Assembly: GCF_001570545.1 (NCBI RefSeq)
Contig: NZ_BBXD01000021.1
Span: forward strand, 1 to 64,000
Direction of reading: 5' to 3'
DNA from: Herbidospora mongoliensis
GTDB lineage: Bacteria > Actinomycetota > Actinomycetes > Streptosporangiales > Streptosporangiaceae
Length of the DNA: 64,000 bases
In this document: piece by piece, positions 1-9,379 of the stretch
Layout: each line of letters opens with the position of its first letter
Position numbering within the stretch: position 1 is the first letter of the stretch
Notes under the pieces: generated by a model
What the model saw: only the letters and a program-made list of their open reading frames with translations
Told to the model about the DNA's origin: nothing
Database searches by the model: none
Program-made: the position numbers and the translations under genes

Positions 1-470
1 ACACCCTCAACGCGATCGGCAACCTCGCCGCCACGCTTCACGCCCAAGGCGAGCTGAGCGAAGCGCGCACCATGCAAGAACAGGCCCTCGACGCTCGCCG
101 ACGCCTCCTCGGCCCCGAACACCCCGACACCCTCAACACGACCGCCAGCCTCGCCGCCATCCTTTACACACAGGGAGAAACGGCTGGTTCCCGGTTGCTT
201 CTTCGCGACGCCCTTGATATGAGCTCGAAAGTTCACGGTAAGAAAAACCCGATCACATCGAAGATGGCCATGGAGCTGGTGTCCATTTTCGACTCTCCGC
301 ATGAGGCAAGCGCGAGGAAGGCACTCATCATGCAGAACTTGTCGTGGCTGTCCAAGGAGCCCCCGGCCAATCTGACCGGAGAACAGAAGAGCATCAAGGA
401 GCGGCTCAAGGGGTTCCTGTTCGGCGGAAGCAAGTCGGCCAAGCGCCGCCAGCCCAGAGGTAGGAAATAG
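1..470 (+). CDS. Tetratricopeptide-repeat protein, C-terminal part (5' end outside window)
   Basis: The reading frame is open from base 3 and ends at a TAG at 470, so only the last ~155 residues are visible. They contain kinesin-light-chain-like TPR units with the signature LGPEHPDTLNTTASLA and the usual 'A..L...G....A' spacing. A basic tail (KSAKRRQPRGRK) follows. Such repeats are typical of large actinomycete NB-ARC/TPR signalling proteins, but the nucleotide-binding part would lie upstream of the window, so that architecture is inferred. It converges on the minus-strand ATPase operon, with 90 bases between. Confidence 0.75.
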   Translation, partial: TLNAIGNLAATLHAQGELSEARTMQEQALDARRRLLGPEHPDTLNTTASLAAILYTQGETAGSRLLLRDALDMSSKVHGKKNPITSKMAMELVSIFDSPHEASARKALIMQNLSWLSKEPPANLTGEQKSIKERLKGFLFGGSKSAKRRQPRGRK

Positions 471-560
471 GCGGCAGGCGGCCAGGAAATCTTCGAGAAT
501 CCCTGGCCGCGGTTCGCGCTCGTCGAAGCTTCCCTTTCGAGAACGCCCAACAATCCAGAT

Positions 561-3500
561 CTATGGATGACGGGCGTTCAATGTGCTGATCGCCCCACTG
601 ACCCGATCCGCCAGGTGGGTGATCGCCGAGACCGTCCGGGTCGTCGGGTCGTCGTCCTCACCGCCCATGGCCCTCGCTCGGCTGTAGGCGGCCTTGACCT
701 CTTCCCAGCGGATCTTCTGCTGGTCGGTGAGCACGCCGCGAAGCTCCGCCAACTTCAGGAGGTTCGACTCCGCCCCTGAGGTGAGCGTCTGGGCTTCGCC
801 CAGGTAGTGGTCGTCGATGATGCCTTCCAACTCCGCGTCAGTCAGCACCGGGACCACCCGCTGGGCGAGTTTGTTCATGTTCCGGTAGGAGCCCTGAAGC
901 AAGAAGGGGGGTTCCGTGCGGCTGGCGTCCGACTGGGCCGCCGAGGCGATGTAGGCCCTGTTGTTGGCCAGGACCACCTCCTGCAACCGCAGCATCTTCC
1001 GAAGCACGCTGAGAATCTGGTCGAGCTCCACCGTGCTGTAGGGATGTTCCAGCTGGTCAGAACTCCCCTCACCCCGCGCCAGCCGAACCAGCTTCTCGAT
1101 CTCGCCATGGTCGGAGACCGGTGCCAGAACGCTGTTCGCCGTCAACGCGTTCTCGATGTAGCTGAGTGCGAACAGGTCGTCCCGGCCGCTCAGCACCTCA
1201 CCGAGGTTCCACACGTCAGCACGGTTGGCCAGCATGTCGGGAACACGGAACAGTTGCCCCGACTCCGTGTAGGGGTTACCTGCCATACAGACCGCGAAGC
1301 GCTTCCCCCGTAGGTCATAAGTGCGGGCGGTCCCGTTCCACACGCCTTCCATCCGCCGCTGCGCGTCACACAGCGAGATGAACTTCTGCAGCAGTTCGGG
1401 CGACGTGTGCTGGATGTCGTCCAGGTAGAGCAAGACGTTGCTGCCCATCTCCAGGGCGAACGAGATCTTCTCCACCTCCGACCGCGAAGTCGCGTCGGGA
1501 GCGTCAGCAGGGTCGACCGAGGTGACCTCATGCCCCAGCGCAGGGCCGTTGACCTTGACGAAAACCAGGCCAAGGCGACTGGCGACGTACTCCATCAAGG
1601 TCGTCTTGCCATACCCAGGCGGTGAGATCAGCAGTAGCAACCCCATCCCGTGGTCCAGCTGCTTCGCCAGGTTGTCGCCGATCAGCGGCAGGTAGACCTG
1701 ATCGATCAGCTGGTTCCGGACGAAGGAGTCCATGACCTTGGGGCGGTATTCGTCCAGGCGCAGGCGCTTCTTCTCGCCGACCACCAGTTCGCCCCGGCGT
1801 TTCTGGTAGGTCCGGTACGCCGGAACGCGCTCCGCCCGGAAGATCCGCGTCCGGGCCAGAAACTCGTCAAGCCGCAGCTCCATCGAGCGCCCCTGAATAC
1901 GCGGATGCGCCCCGAGCAAGCCCTCGACAACCCCGTCCAACGTCGCGGCCGAGTCGTATCGCGGCAGCTCACACAGCAACAACGAGACGACCTCAGGCGA
2001 CACGTCGCCCTTGCCGAACGCCGCCAGCCAGGCCCGCGCGAGTTGGATCCTGGCCGGCAGGTCCAGCGACGACAACTCATCGGTGAACGCGGCGAACCGC
2101 TCGGCCCCCAGTGCCTCCTGGAACCCGTCCAGGAAAGCCCGCGCCGCCGTGGAGGTCACGAAGCCCTCCGGCCCGGCGGCCAGTTCTTCGATCAGGTAGT
2201 CCGCGGCCAGGGAGGCGGGTCCTTCCAGGTAGCCGCCATGATCCTGGATCGCCGCGGCCAGCTCACCGGCCAGCGCCTCCAGGGCCTCCGCTCCGCCGCC
2301 GAACAGCTCCCGGGCCCGGGTGAGGGACTGCGCCCTGACCTCCCACGTCTCCGACGGGTTCCCAAAGGCCCAGAAGAACTGCGCCGCAGCACGAGCGGAA
2401 GGCAGGTGCCGCAGCAGACCGGCCCCGGCGTGCAGCCGCGTCACGACGTCGAGGATTTTCACCGCGTCGTGGTCGTGTACCCCACGCTCATAGCCCTCGT
2501 CATAACGAGACTCCGCCGCCCGCCGGACCGCGTCGGCGACGTCCCCTTCAATGGGGAAAAGCGACGCCGCCAGATATTCGCCCCGATAGACCTCACGCGT
2601 CTCCGACACGAGCAGCTGGTCCCAGAAACTCCGGGTGTCGTCGAATCCCGTCACGGGAGCCCGATAGTCGGTCCCGGTGATGGCGAATGACAGCGAGCCT
2701 TCGTGCGGGACCAGGGTCAGATCAAGAGGCTGCGTGTTGATGGCGAACCGATGGCGCCCGAGTTTGACAGTGTCGCCGTCGAACAGGTCGGTTCGATCCT
2801 TGAGGGCGCGGCCGGCCTCTTGGCGGGCGGCTCGAACACGGCCGTCGAGTTCGTCAGCTCGTACAGAATCACCGAGTTCCCGCAGATCAACGGCCACAGC
2901 TCGCAGCTTCGCGACCATCGGGTCGGCCGCGAAATAGGCGTTGACCTCGTCCAGCGAAGAAAGCGTCGACGAGCGGCGCCGCACCGTTCCCAGAATGCGG
3001 TCGGCCGACTCGGTCAGCCGGTCGGCCCGCCGCGCCCGGTCGTCGAGAAGGGTCTGCTTCCGTGCCGAGAACGCCTCGTAGACCTCTTCCCGCTTCCGTT
3101 CCAGCTGCGAGAGGAAGTCGTCGAATTCGCCGAAACGAGATTCCAGGCCCTCGATCTGGAGTAGCAAGCGGCCGAGGCGCTCGTCGCATTTCTCCGGCGA
3201 ATCGGCCCCGGTCAGTCCGGCCGTCACGGCTTGGCCTAGCAGTCCGAATTCGGCCGCGAACTCGGCCTGTCCCTCGGCCGCGAGGAGTTCCCGTCGCCGC
3301 GCGTCGAGGGTCGCCCTGACTCGGTTGATCTCGGCGAGGACGGCGCCGACCTTCTCCAGGATGACGGTCCGGGCGGTCGCTTCAACCTCCAGTGTCCCGA
3401 CCACCTCGACCAGCGTCTCCAGACCGTCGGATTGGGCCGCCAGGCGCTCCGACAGCGGGCCCGAGTCGGCCACGGTCCGGATGGTCTCGGCCTCGTCCGC

Positions 3501-5237
3501 CAGAGCGGTCGTCTCGGTGTGGAAGCCGGCGAACGCGTCGTCGCGTTGCAGGTCGGCGACCACTTGGGAGGCGGTCTCCTCCGTCTCCCGTGTGACGGTC
3601 TCGGCCAGGGCGTCGAGGGCTTCGAGATCGGCGTAGCGGCGCTCCCGGAGCGTCACCAGGTGGCCCTGGGCCCGCCGTAGGTCGGCCAGGCGGGCGACTC
3701 CGGTCGACCTGATCGCCACGATCCGGTCGCGGGCTTCGACCACGGCCTGGGCGGCGTCCTCGGTCAGGCGTTGGACGTTCTCGAACTCGTCGAGGACCTG
3801 CTCGGCCGTGCTCCGCACGGCCTTCAGCGGCTCGTGCAGGTCGTGCTCGCCGAGCCAGTGGTAGGCGTCGGCGATGCGGTCGCAGGAGGCGATCAGCGCC
3901 TCGAAAACGGCCTGCGCGGGGGCCATCTCGCCGACCATCCGCGCCACGGACAGCGCGTCGGAGATGCCTCTGACCAGCTCTCCGTTCCCGATCCGTTCCA
4001 GCGGGCCGGTGCCGACGGGCGTGGACGACTCCACCGCGAACGGGGTGTCCCACACCTGCATCGGGTGGACCCGTGCCGGTTCGTCGGAGGTCGCCCGGAA
4101 CACCACCAGCGTGCCGTCGTCGAACAGCGAGTAGCCGTGGCAGGGCAGCGGGTTGGCGACCTCCTTGCGGATCACGTTGTACGGAAGCAGGAGATAACGC
4201 CCCTCCTCCCGCGCGTGGAAGACGTAGAGCACGTCCTCCTCGCCCCGGATGACCCGCTCGAACTCCAACGCGGCGACGTCGGTCTCGAATGTCTTCGCCA
4301 CACCCGTGGTCAGGTAGTAGCCGCCGGGGAAGATGATTCCCTGGTCTTCGGGCAGCCGCTGGCAGGCCTGCCCGATTCCGTCGAGCCTGGTCACGCTCTT
4401 GGTACGGGTGTTGAAAACCAGGAATCGCCAGTCGGTTTCCTTGTAGGGCCGGATCTTCAGCAGGATCAGCGGCCCGACCCGCGCGTGGAACACGTCGGCG
4501 TCGGCGAGGCTCTGCAGCCGTTCGGTCACCGGCTCGGAATAGACGCCCTCCCCGGTCTCCGTGTTGTTCTCGACCTTGATGGTCAGGTCGCCGCCGACGG
4601 TCTCGACGAACAGCTCGCCGCCGATGGAGATGTGCGGGTGACGTCCGAGAACATGGTTGTCGCGCGTCGTCTCGACCCACTCGAAATCGTGGGACGGCGG
4701 CAGGACATGGTCCCGTTCCCCCCGCGAATCGAGATATGACAGAGCTCCGTCGACCGACATGTTCCACCGCAGCACCCGGATGTCCTGCGGCCCGGTCTGG
4801 AAAATGGCGAGGAGCTTGCCCTCGATCTTCCGCAACTGCAGCAGCCGGGTTTCCTTGTAATACCGGTAGAGCTCGGCGAAGTCCTTCTCGAAAGCCGGGT
4901 CGCCGAAGACGCTCTCCGACACCGAGAAGGCGAACGTGTCCCCCTCGCGGGAGAAACGATGAAACGAGAAGACGTCGGAAACGGTGGTCTGCGGGCGCAG
5001 CCCGATGAACACGTTGTAGCCGAAGATCATGGTGTCGCCGGCGGAGACCACGTCCCGGGGCACGCAGTTGTTCTCTGTACGGATGCGCTCCGTACCCACC
5101 AGGCGCATCTCCGACCCGCCGAACACCTCGAGGCGCCGGGCGTTGAGTTCCTCGGCCCGGCCGGCCAGTGCTTTCGCCTGGTCGGCCAGCCGGGTGCGGA
5201 GGATCTCGTACGTGCCGGCGTCGAGCGCCGCCGTCAC
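561..5237 (-). CDS. Giant AAA+ ATPase of the flotillin operon ('DNA repair ATPase' family)
   Basis: This 1558-residue protein resembles the large actinobacterial proteins annotated as DNA repair ATPase. Residues ~1-430 are a beta-rich region without an obvious motif and ~440-830 are largely coiled coil. The C-terminal third carries an AAA+ module: Walker A PPGYGKTT near residue 1205, Walker B LLYLDDIQ near 1268, and a sensor-like AGNP motif. The GTG start overlaps the flotillin stop (GTGA), so the two are translationally coupled. Family knowledge links such ATPases to YqiK-type flotillins in predicted envelope-stress operons. The 'DNA repair' label is historical and nothing here demonstrates that role; a remodelling ATPase acting with the flotillin is an inference. 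Confidence 0.8.
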   Translation of the reverse strand: MTAALDAGTYEILRTRLADQAKALAGRAEELNARRLEVFGGSEMRLVGTERIRTENNCVPRDVVSAGDTMIFGYNVFIGLRPQTTVSDVFSFHRFSREGDTFAFSVSESVFGDPAFEKDFAELYRYYKETRLLQLRKIEGKLLAIFQTGPQDIRVLRWNMSVDGALSYLDSRGERDHVLPPSHDFEWVETTRDNHVLGRHPHISIGGELFVETVGGDLTIKVENNTETGEGVYSEPVTERLQSLADADVFHARVGPLILLKIRPYKETDWRFLVFNTRTKSVTRLDGIGQACQRLPEDQGIIFPGGYYLTTGVAKTFETDVAALEFERVIRGEEDVLYVFHAREEGRYLLLPYNVIRKEVANPLPCHGYSLFDDGTLVVFRATSDEPARVHPMQVWDTPFAVESSTPVGTGPLERIGNGELVRGISDALSVARMVGEMAPAQAVFEALIASCDRIADAYHWLGEHDLHEPLKAVRSTAEQVLDEFENVQRLTEDAAQAVVEARDRIVAIRSTGVARLADLRRAQGHLVTLRERRYADLEALDALAETVTRETEETASQVVADLQRDDAFAGFHTETTALADEAETIRTVADSGPLSERLAAQSDGLETLVEVVGTLEVEATARTVILEKVGAVLAEINRVRATLDARRRELLAAEGQAEFAAEFGLLGQAVTAGLTGADSPEKCDERLGRLLLQIEGLESRFGEFDDFLSQLERKREEVYEAFSARKQTLLDDRARRADRLTESADRILGTVRRRSSTLSSLDEVNAYFAADPMVAKLRAVAVDLRELGDSVRADELDGRVRAARQEAGRALKDRTDLFDGDTVKLGRHRFAINTQPLDLTLVPHEGSLSFAITGTDYRAPVTGFDDTRSFWDQLLVSETREVYRGEYLAASLFPIEGDVADAVRRAAESRYDEGYERGVHDHDAVKILDVVTRLHAGAGLLRHLPSARAAAQFFWAFGNPSETWEVRAQSLTRARELFGGGAEALEALAGELAAAIQDHGGYLEGPASLAADYLIEELAAGPEGFVTSTAARAFLDGFQEALGAERFAAFTDELSSLDLPARIQLARAWLAAFGKGDVSPEVVSLLLCELPRYDSAATLDGVVEGLLGAHPRIQGRSMELRLDEFLARTRIFRAERVPAYRTYQKRRGELVVGEKKRLRLDEYRPKVMDSFVRNQLIDQVYLPLIGDNLAKQLDHGMGLLLLISPPGYGKTTLMEYVASRLGLVFVKVNGPALGHEVTSVDPADAPDATSRSEVEKISFALEMGSNVLLYLDDIQHTSPELLQKFISLCDAQRRMEGVWNGTARTYDLRGKRFAVCMAGNPYTESGQLFRVPDMLANRADVWNLGEVLSGRDDLFALSYIENALTANSVLAPVSDHGEIEKLVRLARGEGSSDQLEHPYSTVELDQILSVLRKMLRLQEVVLANNRAYIASAAQSDASRTEPPFLLQGSYRNMNKLAQRVVPVLTDAELEGIIDDHYLGEAQTLTSGAESNLLKLAELRGVLTDQQKIRWEEVKAAYSRARAMGGEDDDPTTRTVSAITHLADRVSGAISTLNARHP

Positions 5238-7243
5238 TTCTCGGCCGAGGGGATCGCGGGACCGTTCTGCGACTTCATCAGGCTGGCGAGGAAGGCCGAC
5301 ACCGTCATGTCGCGGACGGCGCCCGAGTCGACCCCGGACACGATCTTGGCCACGTCGGCGCTGATGCTGGCGTCGCCGTTGAGGTAGGGGTCGGCCAGGG
5401 TGCGGGCCACGTTGGAGCTGTCGACGAAGCCGTCGATGCTCTTGCCCATGGTGACCGCGCCGACCAGCTTGTCGAAGAAGACGCTGTCGCCGCCGACGAT
5501 GTCGATGTTGGCCTTGGCCAGACCGGCCGACAGGACCTGGGCCTGCGCCTCGGCGACCCTGCGGTGCACCTCGACCCCGGCCAGGCGGATCTCCTTCTCG
5601 GCCTCCAGCCGCAGGCGGTATTCCTCGTGGACGCGCGAAGCGTCCGACATCGCGGCCAGCGCGCCGGCCTTCTCGGTGAGACCTTCGGCCTCGGCCTTCA
5701 GCTTCTCGCCGATCATCATGGCGGCGGCGACGGCCTTGGCCTGCTCGCCTTCCGCCTCAGCCTTCAGCCGCTCGCGGGTGCCCTCGGCGCTCGCCAGGGC
5801 CTTCTCGCGCTCGACGATCGCCTCGGCGCGGCCGACCTTCTCGATCGCGGCGGCGTCGCGCTCCTTGACCTGCACGTCGGCCAGTCCCTGCGCGGCGGCC
5901 TCGGCCTGGACACCCTCGGCCAGGCGGATCTTGGCGCGGGCGTCGAGTTCGGCGGCCTGCTGGCGCGACTCGGCCAGCACGAGCGCCTCGCGGGCCTTGA
6001 ACTTCGAGGCGGTCTCGGCGGCTTCCGCGGCCTTGATGTCCTTGACCAGGTGCTCCTGCGCCTCGGCCTCGGCGGCGATGATGACGGCCTGGCGGGTGCG
6101 CTCGGCCTCCTCGACGACGCGCAGGCGCTTGATGCTCTCCTCCTGCTCGGCGACGGTCCGCTCGACCGCGATGCGCTCGCGCATGACCTCGGCGATCGAG
6201 CGCTTCTCGACCTCGAGCTCCTTCTCCTTGGAGATGCGCGACAGCTCGGTCTCCCGCTCGCGGGCGATGACCTCCAGCAGGCGGTCCTTCTCGATGCGCT
6301 CGCTCTCGATGGCGATCACGCGCTCGCGGTTCTTCTCGGCGACGGCGACCTCACGGGCCTTGTTCTCGTTCTGGACGCCGAGCTGCTCGTCGGTCTTGAT
6401 GGCCGCCGCCTGGGCCTTGAGGCGTTCCTCAGCTCGTACACGAGAGATTTCGGCTTCTTCGCGGGCGCGCATGGTCTCGACTTCACGCTTCTGCTTGATC
6501 TCGGCGTCGGCCTGGCGGCGCTCCAGTTCGAGGATGGCCTCCCGGGCGTCGACGTTCTGCCGGGTGATCTCCTTCTCCTCGTTGCGCTGGAACTCGTTCG
6601 TCTTGACGTGCTCGATCGCCGTCAGCTCGGTGATCTTGCGGATGCCCTGCGCGTCGAGGATGTTGGCCGGGTCGAGGCTGGACAGCGGGGTCTGCTCCAG
6701 GAAGTCGATGGCCGCGTCCTCCAGCGAGTAGCCGTTGAGGTCGGTGCCGATGACGCGGATGATCTGGTCGCGGAACTCGTCGCGCTGGGTGTAGAGGTCG
6801 ACGAAGTCGAGCTGCTTGCCGACGGTCTTGAGCGCCTCGGAGAACTTGGCGTTGAACAGGACCTGGAGCGTGGTCTCGTCGCTGGCTCGGGCGGTGCCGA
6901 TGGCCTGGGCGACCTTCACGACGTCTTCCGCGGTCTTGTTCACGCGGACGAAGAACGTGATCCGGATGTCGGCCCGGATGTTGTCGCGGCAGATCAGCCC
7001 TTCCTGGCCGGTCCGCTCGATCTCGATCGTCTTCACCGAGATGTCCATGAATTCGGCCTTGTGCAGCACCGGTAACACCACGGCGCCGGTGAAGGTGACG
7101 TCGACGCGGCGCACCTTCGACACGATCAGGGCCTTGCCCTGTTCGACCTTCTTGAACAACCGGCTGACCACGAGCACCAGCGCGATGACGATGATCAGAA
7201 TGACCGCGATGAGTATGCCGGCTCCCGCCGAGATGACGTCCAT
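5234..7243 (-). CDS. Flotillin family protein (YqiK-like)
   Basis: This is a membrane scaffold protein of the SPFH/flotillin class. An N-terminal transmembrane segment (about residues 7-30, ILIAVILIIVIALVLVV) is followed by an SPFH/PHB domain to about 200. A very long Glu/Ala/Arg-rich coiled coil runs to ~590, and the C-terminal segment contains a flotillin-like GGDSVFFDKLVG stretch. ATG 7243 is preferred because GGGGA lies 8 bases upstream; a GTG at 7249 overlaps the upstream stop and is also possible. It is the middle gene of an OB-fold protein-flotillin-AAA ATPase operon. Flotillins organise membrane microdomains; what this one recruits is not known. Confidence 0.9.
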   Translation of the reverse strand: MDVISAGAGILIAVILIIVIALVLVVSRLFKKVEQGKALIVSKVRRVDVTFTGAVVLPVLHKAEFMDISVKTIEIERTGQEGLICRDNIRADIRITFFVRVNKTAEDVVKVAQAIGTARASDETTLQVLFNAKFSEALKTVGKQLDFVDLYTQRDEFRDQIIRVIGTDLNGYSLEDAAIDFLEQTPLSSLDPANILDAQGIRKITELTAIEHVKTNEFQRNEEKEITRQNVDAREAILELERRQADAEIKQKREVETMRAREEAEISRVRAEERLKAQAAAIKTDEQLGVQNENKAREVAVAEKNRERVIAIESERIEKDRLLEVIARERETELSRISKEKELEVEKRSIAEVMRERIAVERTVAEQEESIKRLRVVEEAERTRQAVIIAAEAEAQEHLVKDIKAAEAAETASKFKAREALVLAESRQQAAELDARAKIRLAEGVQAEAAAQGLADVQVKERDAAAIEKVGRAEAIVEREKALASAEGTRERLKAEAEGEQAKAVAAAMMIGEKLKAEAEGLTEKAGALAAMSDASRVHEEYRLRLEAEKEIRLAGVEVHRRVAEAQAQVLSAGLAKANIDIVGGDSVFFDKLVGAVTMGKSIDGFVDSSNVARTLADPYLNGDASISADVAKIVSGVDSGAVRDMTVSAFLASLMKSQNGPAIPSAEK

Positions 7244-7245
7244 GT

Positions 7246-7776
7246 TCACAATCCCCGTTCGTAAGGCATGACCCAGAAGAACTCGCCTTCGGTGTCATAT
7301 TGGAAAATCAGCGCGGCCCCGCCCGCGTTGAAGGTGTCGGTGCCGGTCTGGCGCACCTGGATGACCGCGGTCGAGCCGTCTACGGCGCGCACCTCGGCCT
7401 GACCGAAGTCGGTGGAGACCGACTGGGTACGGATGACGCACATCTGCCCGACGAAGTCGTGCCGTGAGGGCACCTTCTCGGGGGTGGGTGTGAGGCGGCG
7501 TACGAGAACGGCGGCGCCGAACCCCACGACGAGCGCGGCGGCCAGGATCACCCAGCCGAGCGCGGGAAACAGCACGGTTCCGGCCAGTGCGGCGAACCAC
7601 CCGACGGCGACGAACCCCGAGATCGCGAGCGCGGGAAGGCCGCCCAGCAGGCCGCCCTCCTCACCCGCGTCGACCACGCCGGTGGCCACCAGCAGCCAGA
7701 ACCCGATGACGACGATCAGCGCGAAGCTGAACAGGACGGCCGGGAAACCTAATGCGGCGTCCAGAAAATCGCGCAA
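7246..7776 (-). CDS. OB-fold membrane protein (YqiJ/NfeD-like), partner of flotillin
   Basis: The 176-residue protein has three or four hydrophobic segments in its first ~95 residues (for example VLFSFALIVVIGFWLLV and a second hydrophobic stretch near 75-95). A soluble C-terminal domain of about 75 residues with alternating beta strands (VGQMCVIRT, AEVRAVDGSTAVIQV) matches the OB-fold domain of YqiJ/NfeD proteins. Start is TTG 7776 with AAGGGG 7 bases upstream. It is first in the flotillin operon and overlaps the next gene's possible GTG start. In E. coli the same pair is yqiJ-yqiK. It probably forms a membrane complex with the flotillin. Confidence 0.8.
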   Translation of the reverse strand: MRDFLDAALGFPAVLFSFALIVVIGFWLLVATGVVDAGEEGGLLGGLPALAISGFVAVGWFAALAGTVLFPALGWVILAAALVVGFGAAVLVRRLTPTPEKVPSRHDFVGQMCVIRTQSVSTDFGQAEVRAVDGSTAVIQVRQTGTDTFNAGGAALIFQYDTEGEFFWVMPYERGL

Positions 7777-7863
7777 CTTCTATCCCCTTTACGGCAATTG
7801 CGCCGTGTCCCCTCTTGCAAACGTGGAATCTACCAGCGGGAGTTCCAGGGGGAATAGATACAT

Positions 7864-8475
7864 TTATGCCGGATGCCGCTGTCTCGCGATGGCCCAAACT
7901 CCCAACGCCGCGAGCGCGGCCATCTCGGTGAACACCAGCCCCCGCTCGACCGCGCCGAGCCCGATCGGCATGGCCCGCCACCACGGGATCCCGTCGCGCG
8001 CGGCGGTGAACGCCACCGACGCGATCCCGGCGATCCAGACGACGGCGCCGAGCCCGAGAAGCGCGGCGATCCTGGCCAGGGTGTCCCGCCACGGGTGGGC
8101 CAGGAGCAGCACCGCGATCGGCAGGCAGACGAAGGCCAGCACGCTGCCCGCCCGGTGGATCGTCCCCTCGATCGACGGTCCGAGGGCCCAGTTGTGCTTG
8201 GGGAAGATCGCCACGATCAGCAGCCCGAGGCTCCACCCGAACAGCGCCACGATGCCCACCGGATTTCTCCGCTGCGCCATCAGGGTGACCCCGATGCCGA
8301 GCGACCCCGCGGCGATCAGCGCCACCGAGGCGGCGAACAGCCAGGCGTACTCCCCCAGCTGGTGTTCACTGATCGTCCGGCGGGCCAGATCGAGGCCCGA
8401 GGAGTACTCCAACGTGAGAATGGCGGCGGCGGCCACGAAGATGGCCCCGAGTCCGGCCTGGGCGGGAACGCGCAT
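7864..8475 (-). CDS. DUF998-type integral membrane protein
   Basis: A 203-residue, strongly hydrophobic protein with about six membrane segments. Length and pattern fit the DUF998 family: SEHQLGEYAWLF after the first helix, a GTIHR loop in the middle and a GLVFTEMAALAALG segment near the end. An in-frame upstream extension to 8622 would overlap the divergent gene and reads as low-complexity Arg-rich sequence, so ATG 8475 is used. Start codons of this gene and the plus-strand gene at 8494 lie only 18 bases apart, so promoters must overlap. Function unknown. Confidence 0.7.
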   Translation of the reverse strand: MRVPAQAGLGAIFVAAAAILTLEYSSGLDLARRTISEHQLGEYAWLFAASVALIAAGSLGIGVTLMAQRRNPVGIVALFGWSLGLLIVAIFPKHNWALGPSIEGTIHRAGSVLAFVCLPIAVLLLAHPWRDTLARIAALLGLGAVVWIAGIASVAFTAARDGIPWWRAMPIGLGAVERGLVFTEMAALAALGVWAIARQRHPA

Positions 8476-8493
8476 GGTCTCTAAAATGCCACC

Positions 8494-8937
8494 ATGCTCG
8501 TGGTACAGCGGGTGCTGACCCGCTGGTCCAAGGTCGGCCGCGGCGCGGCCGCGGCCACGCTGCGGGGGTCGCTGCCGGATCGGGTGCCGCTGCCGGCCTG
8601 CACGGGAGACGTCGTCTTCCACGACGTCATCGCTTCGCCCTGGTCAGAGCGGCTTCGCGAGCTGTCCCTGCCCGCGACGGCGGCGGGCCTGCGCATCGCC
8701 TCCGGCGGCCGGGTGTCCCGGGCCGCCGTGTTCGCGTCGTACCCGCGCGACCGGCGGGCCGTTCCGCTGTTCACCCTCGCCCCGGGCCGGCGCGCCCGAT
8801 ACCGGGCCAACTTCCGCTTCAGCGGCCACAGCCTGGAGTGGTACTACGAACAGTGGACCGTGACCCTGGCCCACGACGTCCCGCTGGACGGGGAGTTCCA
8901 TTTCGACGTCGACGACCGGGTCAGGCTCTACCCCTGA
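8494..8937 (+). CDS. Hypothetical protein, 147 aa
   Basis: I do not recognise this family. The protein has no signal peptide and no clear membrane segment. It contains a stretch of aromatic-rich beta-like sequence (RYRANFRFSGHSLEWYYEQWTV). It starts 18 bases from the divergent DUF998 gene. Its last 17 bases overlap the 3' end of the convergent peroxiredoxin gene. Codon use is like its neighbours, with G/C at third positions, which supports real coding. Confidence 0.6.
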   Translation: MLVVQRVLTRWSKVGRGAAAATLRGSLPDRVPLPACTGDVVFHDVIASPWSERLRELSLPATAAGLRIASGGRVSRAAVFASYPRDRRAVPLFTLAPGRRARYRANFRFSGHSLEWYYEQWTVTLAHDVPLDGEFHFDVDDRVRLYP

Positions 8938-9379
8938 GGGTCTTCAGCGCCCGGTCGGCGTGATCGGTCATGGTGACCTCGTTGTGGATGACGTCGATCA
9001 GCCGGAAGTCGGTGTCGATGACGAAGGTCATCCGCCTGGTCACGAACGGCCCGACGGCGACCGTGCGGCGCACCCCCATCTGCTTGGCCACCACCCCCTC
9101 GGAGTCGGACAGCAGCGGGTAGTCGAGCCGGTTCGTCTCGGCGAACATCTTCTGCCGCTTCGGCGCGTCTTTGCTGATCCCGACTCGGACCGCTCCAACA
9201 GCTTTGAATTCGGCGGCCAGGTCACGGAAGTAGCAGGTCTCGGCGGTGCATCCGGAGGTCATGGCCGCCGGGTAGAAGAAGAGCACGACAGGCCCTTCCT
9301 TGAGATAATCGCTCAGGCGGCGGGTCTCCCCGTTCTCGTCCGGAAGCGCGAAGTCCGTGACGAGTTCACCGATATTCAT
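8921..9379 (-). CDS. Peroxiredoxin (Bcp/PrxQ-type thioredoxin-dependent peroxidase)
   Basis: A 152-residue AhpC/TSA-family protein that would reduce hydrogen and organic peroxides in the cytoplasm using thioredoxin. The active-site segment reads FFYPAAMTSGCTAETC, with peroxidatic Cys44 and resolving Cys49 five residues apart, as in atypical two-Cys PrxQ enzymes. The usual PxxxTxxC context is slightly altered (PAAMTSGC). The TFVID strand near the C-terminus is also typical. ATG 9379 overlaps the stop of the uridine-kinase-like gene (ATGA), so the two form an operon. Confidence 0.9.
   Translation of the reverse strand: MNIGELVTDFALPDENGETRRLSDYLKEGPVVLFFYPAAMTSGCTAETCYFRDLAAEFKAVGAVRVGISKDAPKRQKMFAETNRLDYPLLSDSEGVVAKQMGVRRTVAVGPFVTRRMTFVIDTDFRLIDVIHNEVTMTDHADRALKTLRGRA

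Noticed and set aside
5168-7075. Long plus-strand open frame of 635 codons opposite the flotillin gene
   Set aside because: It is a Leu/Asp/Gly/Val-rich low-complexity translation, exactly antisense to a clear flotillin coiled coil. High GC content produces such shadows.
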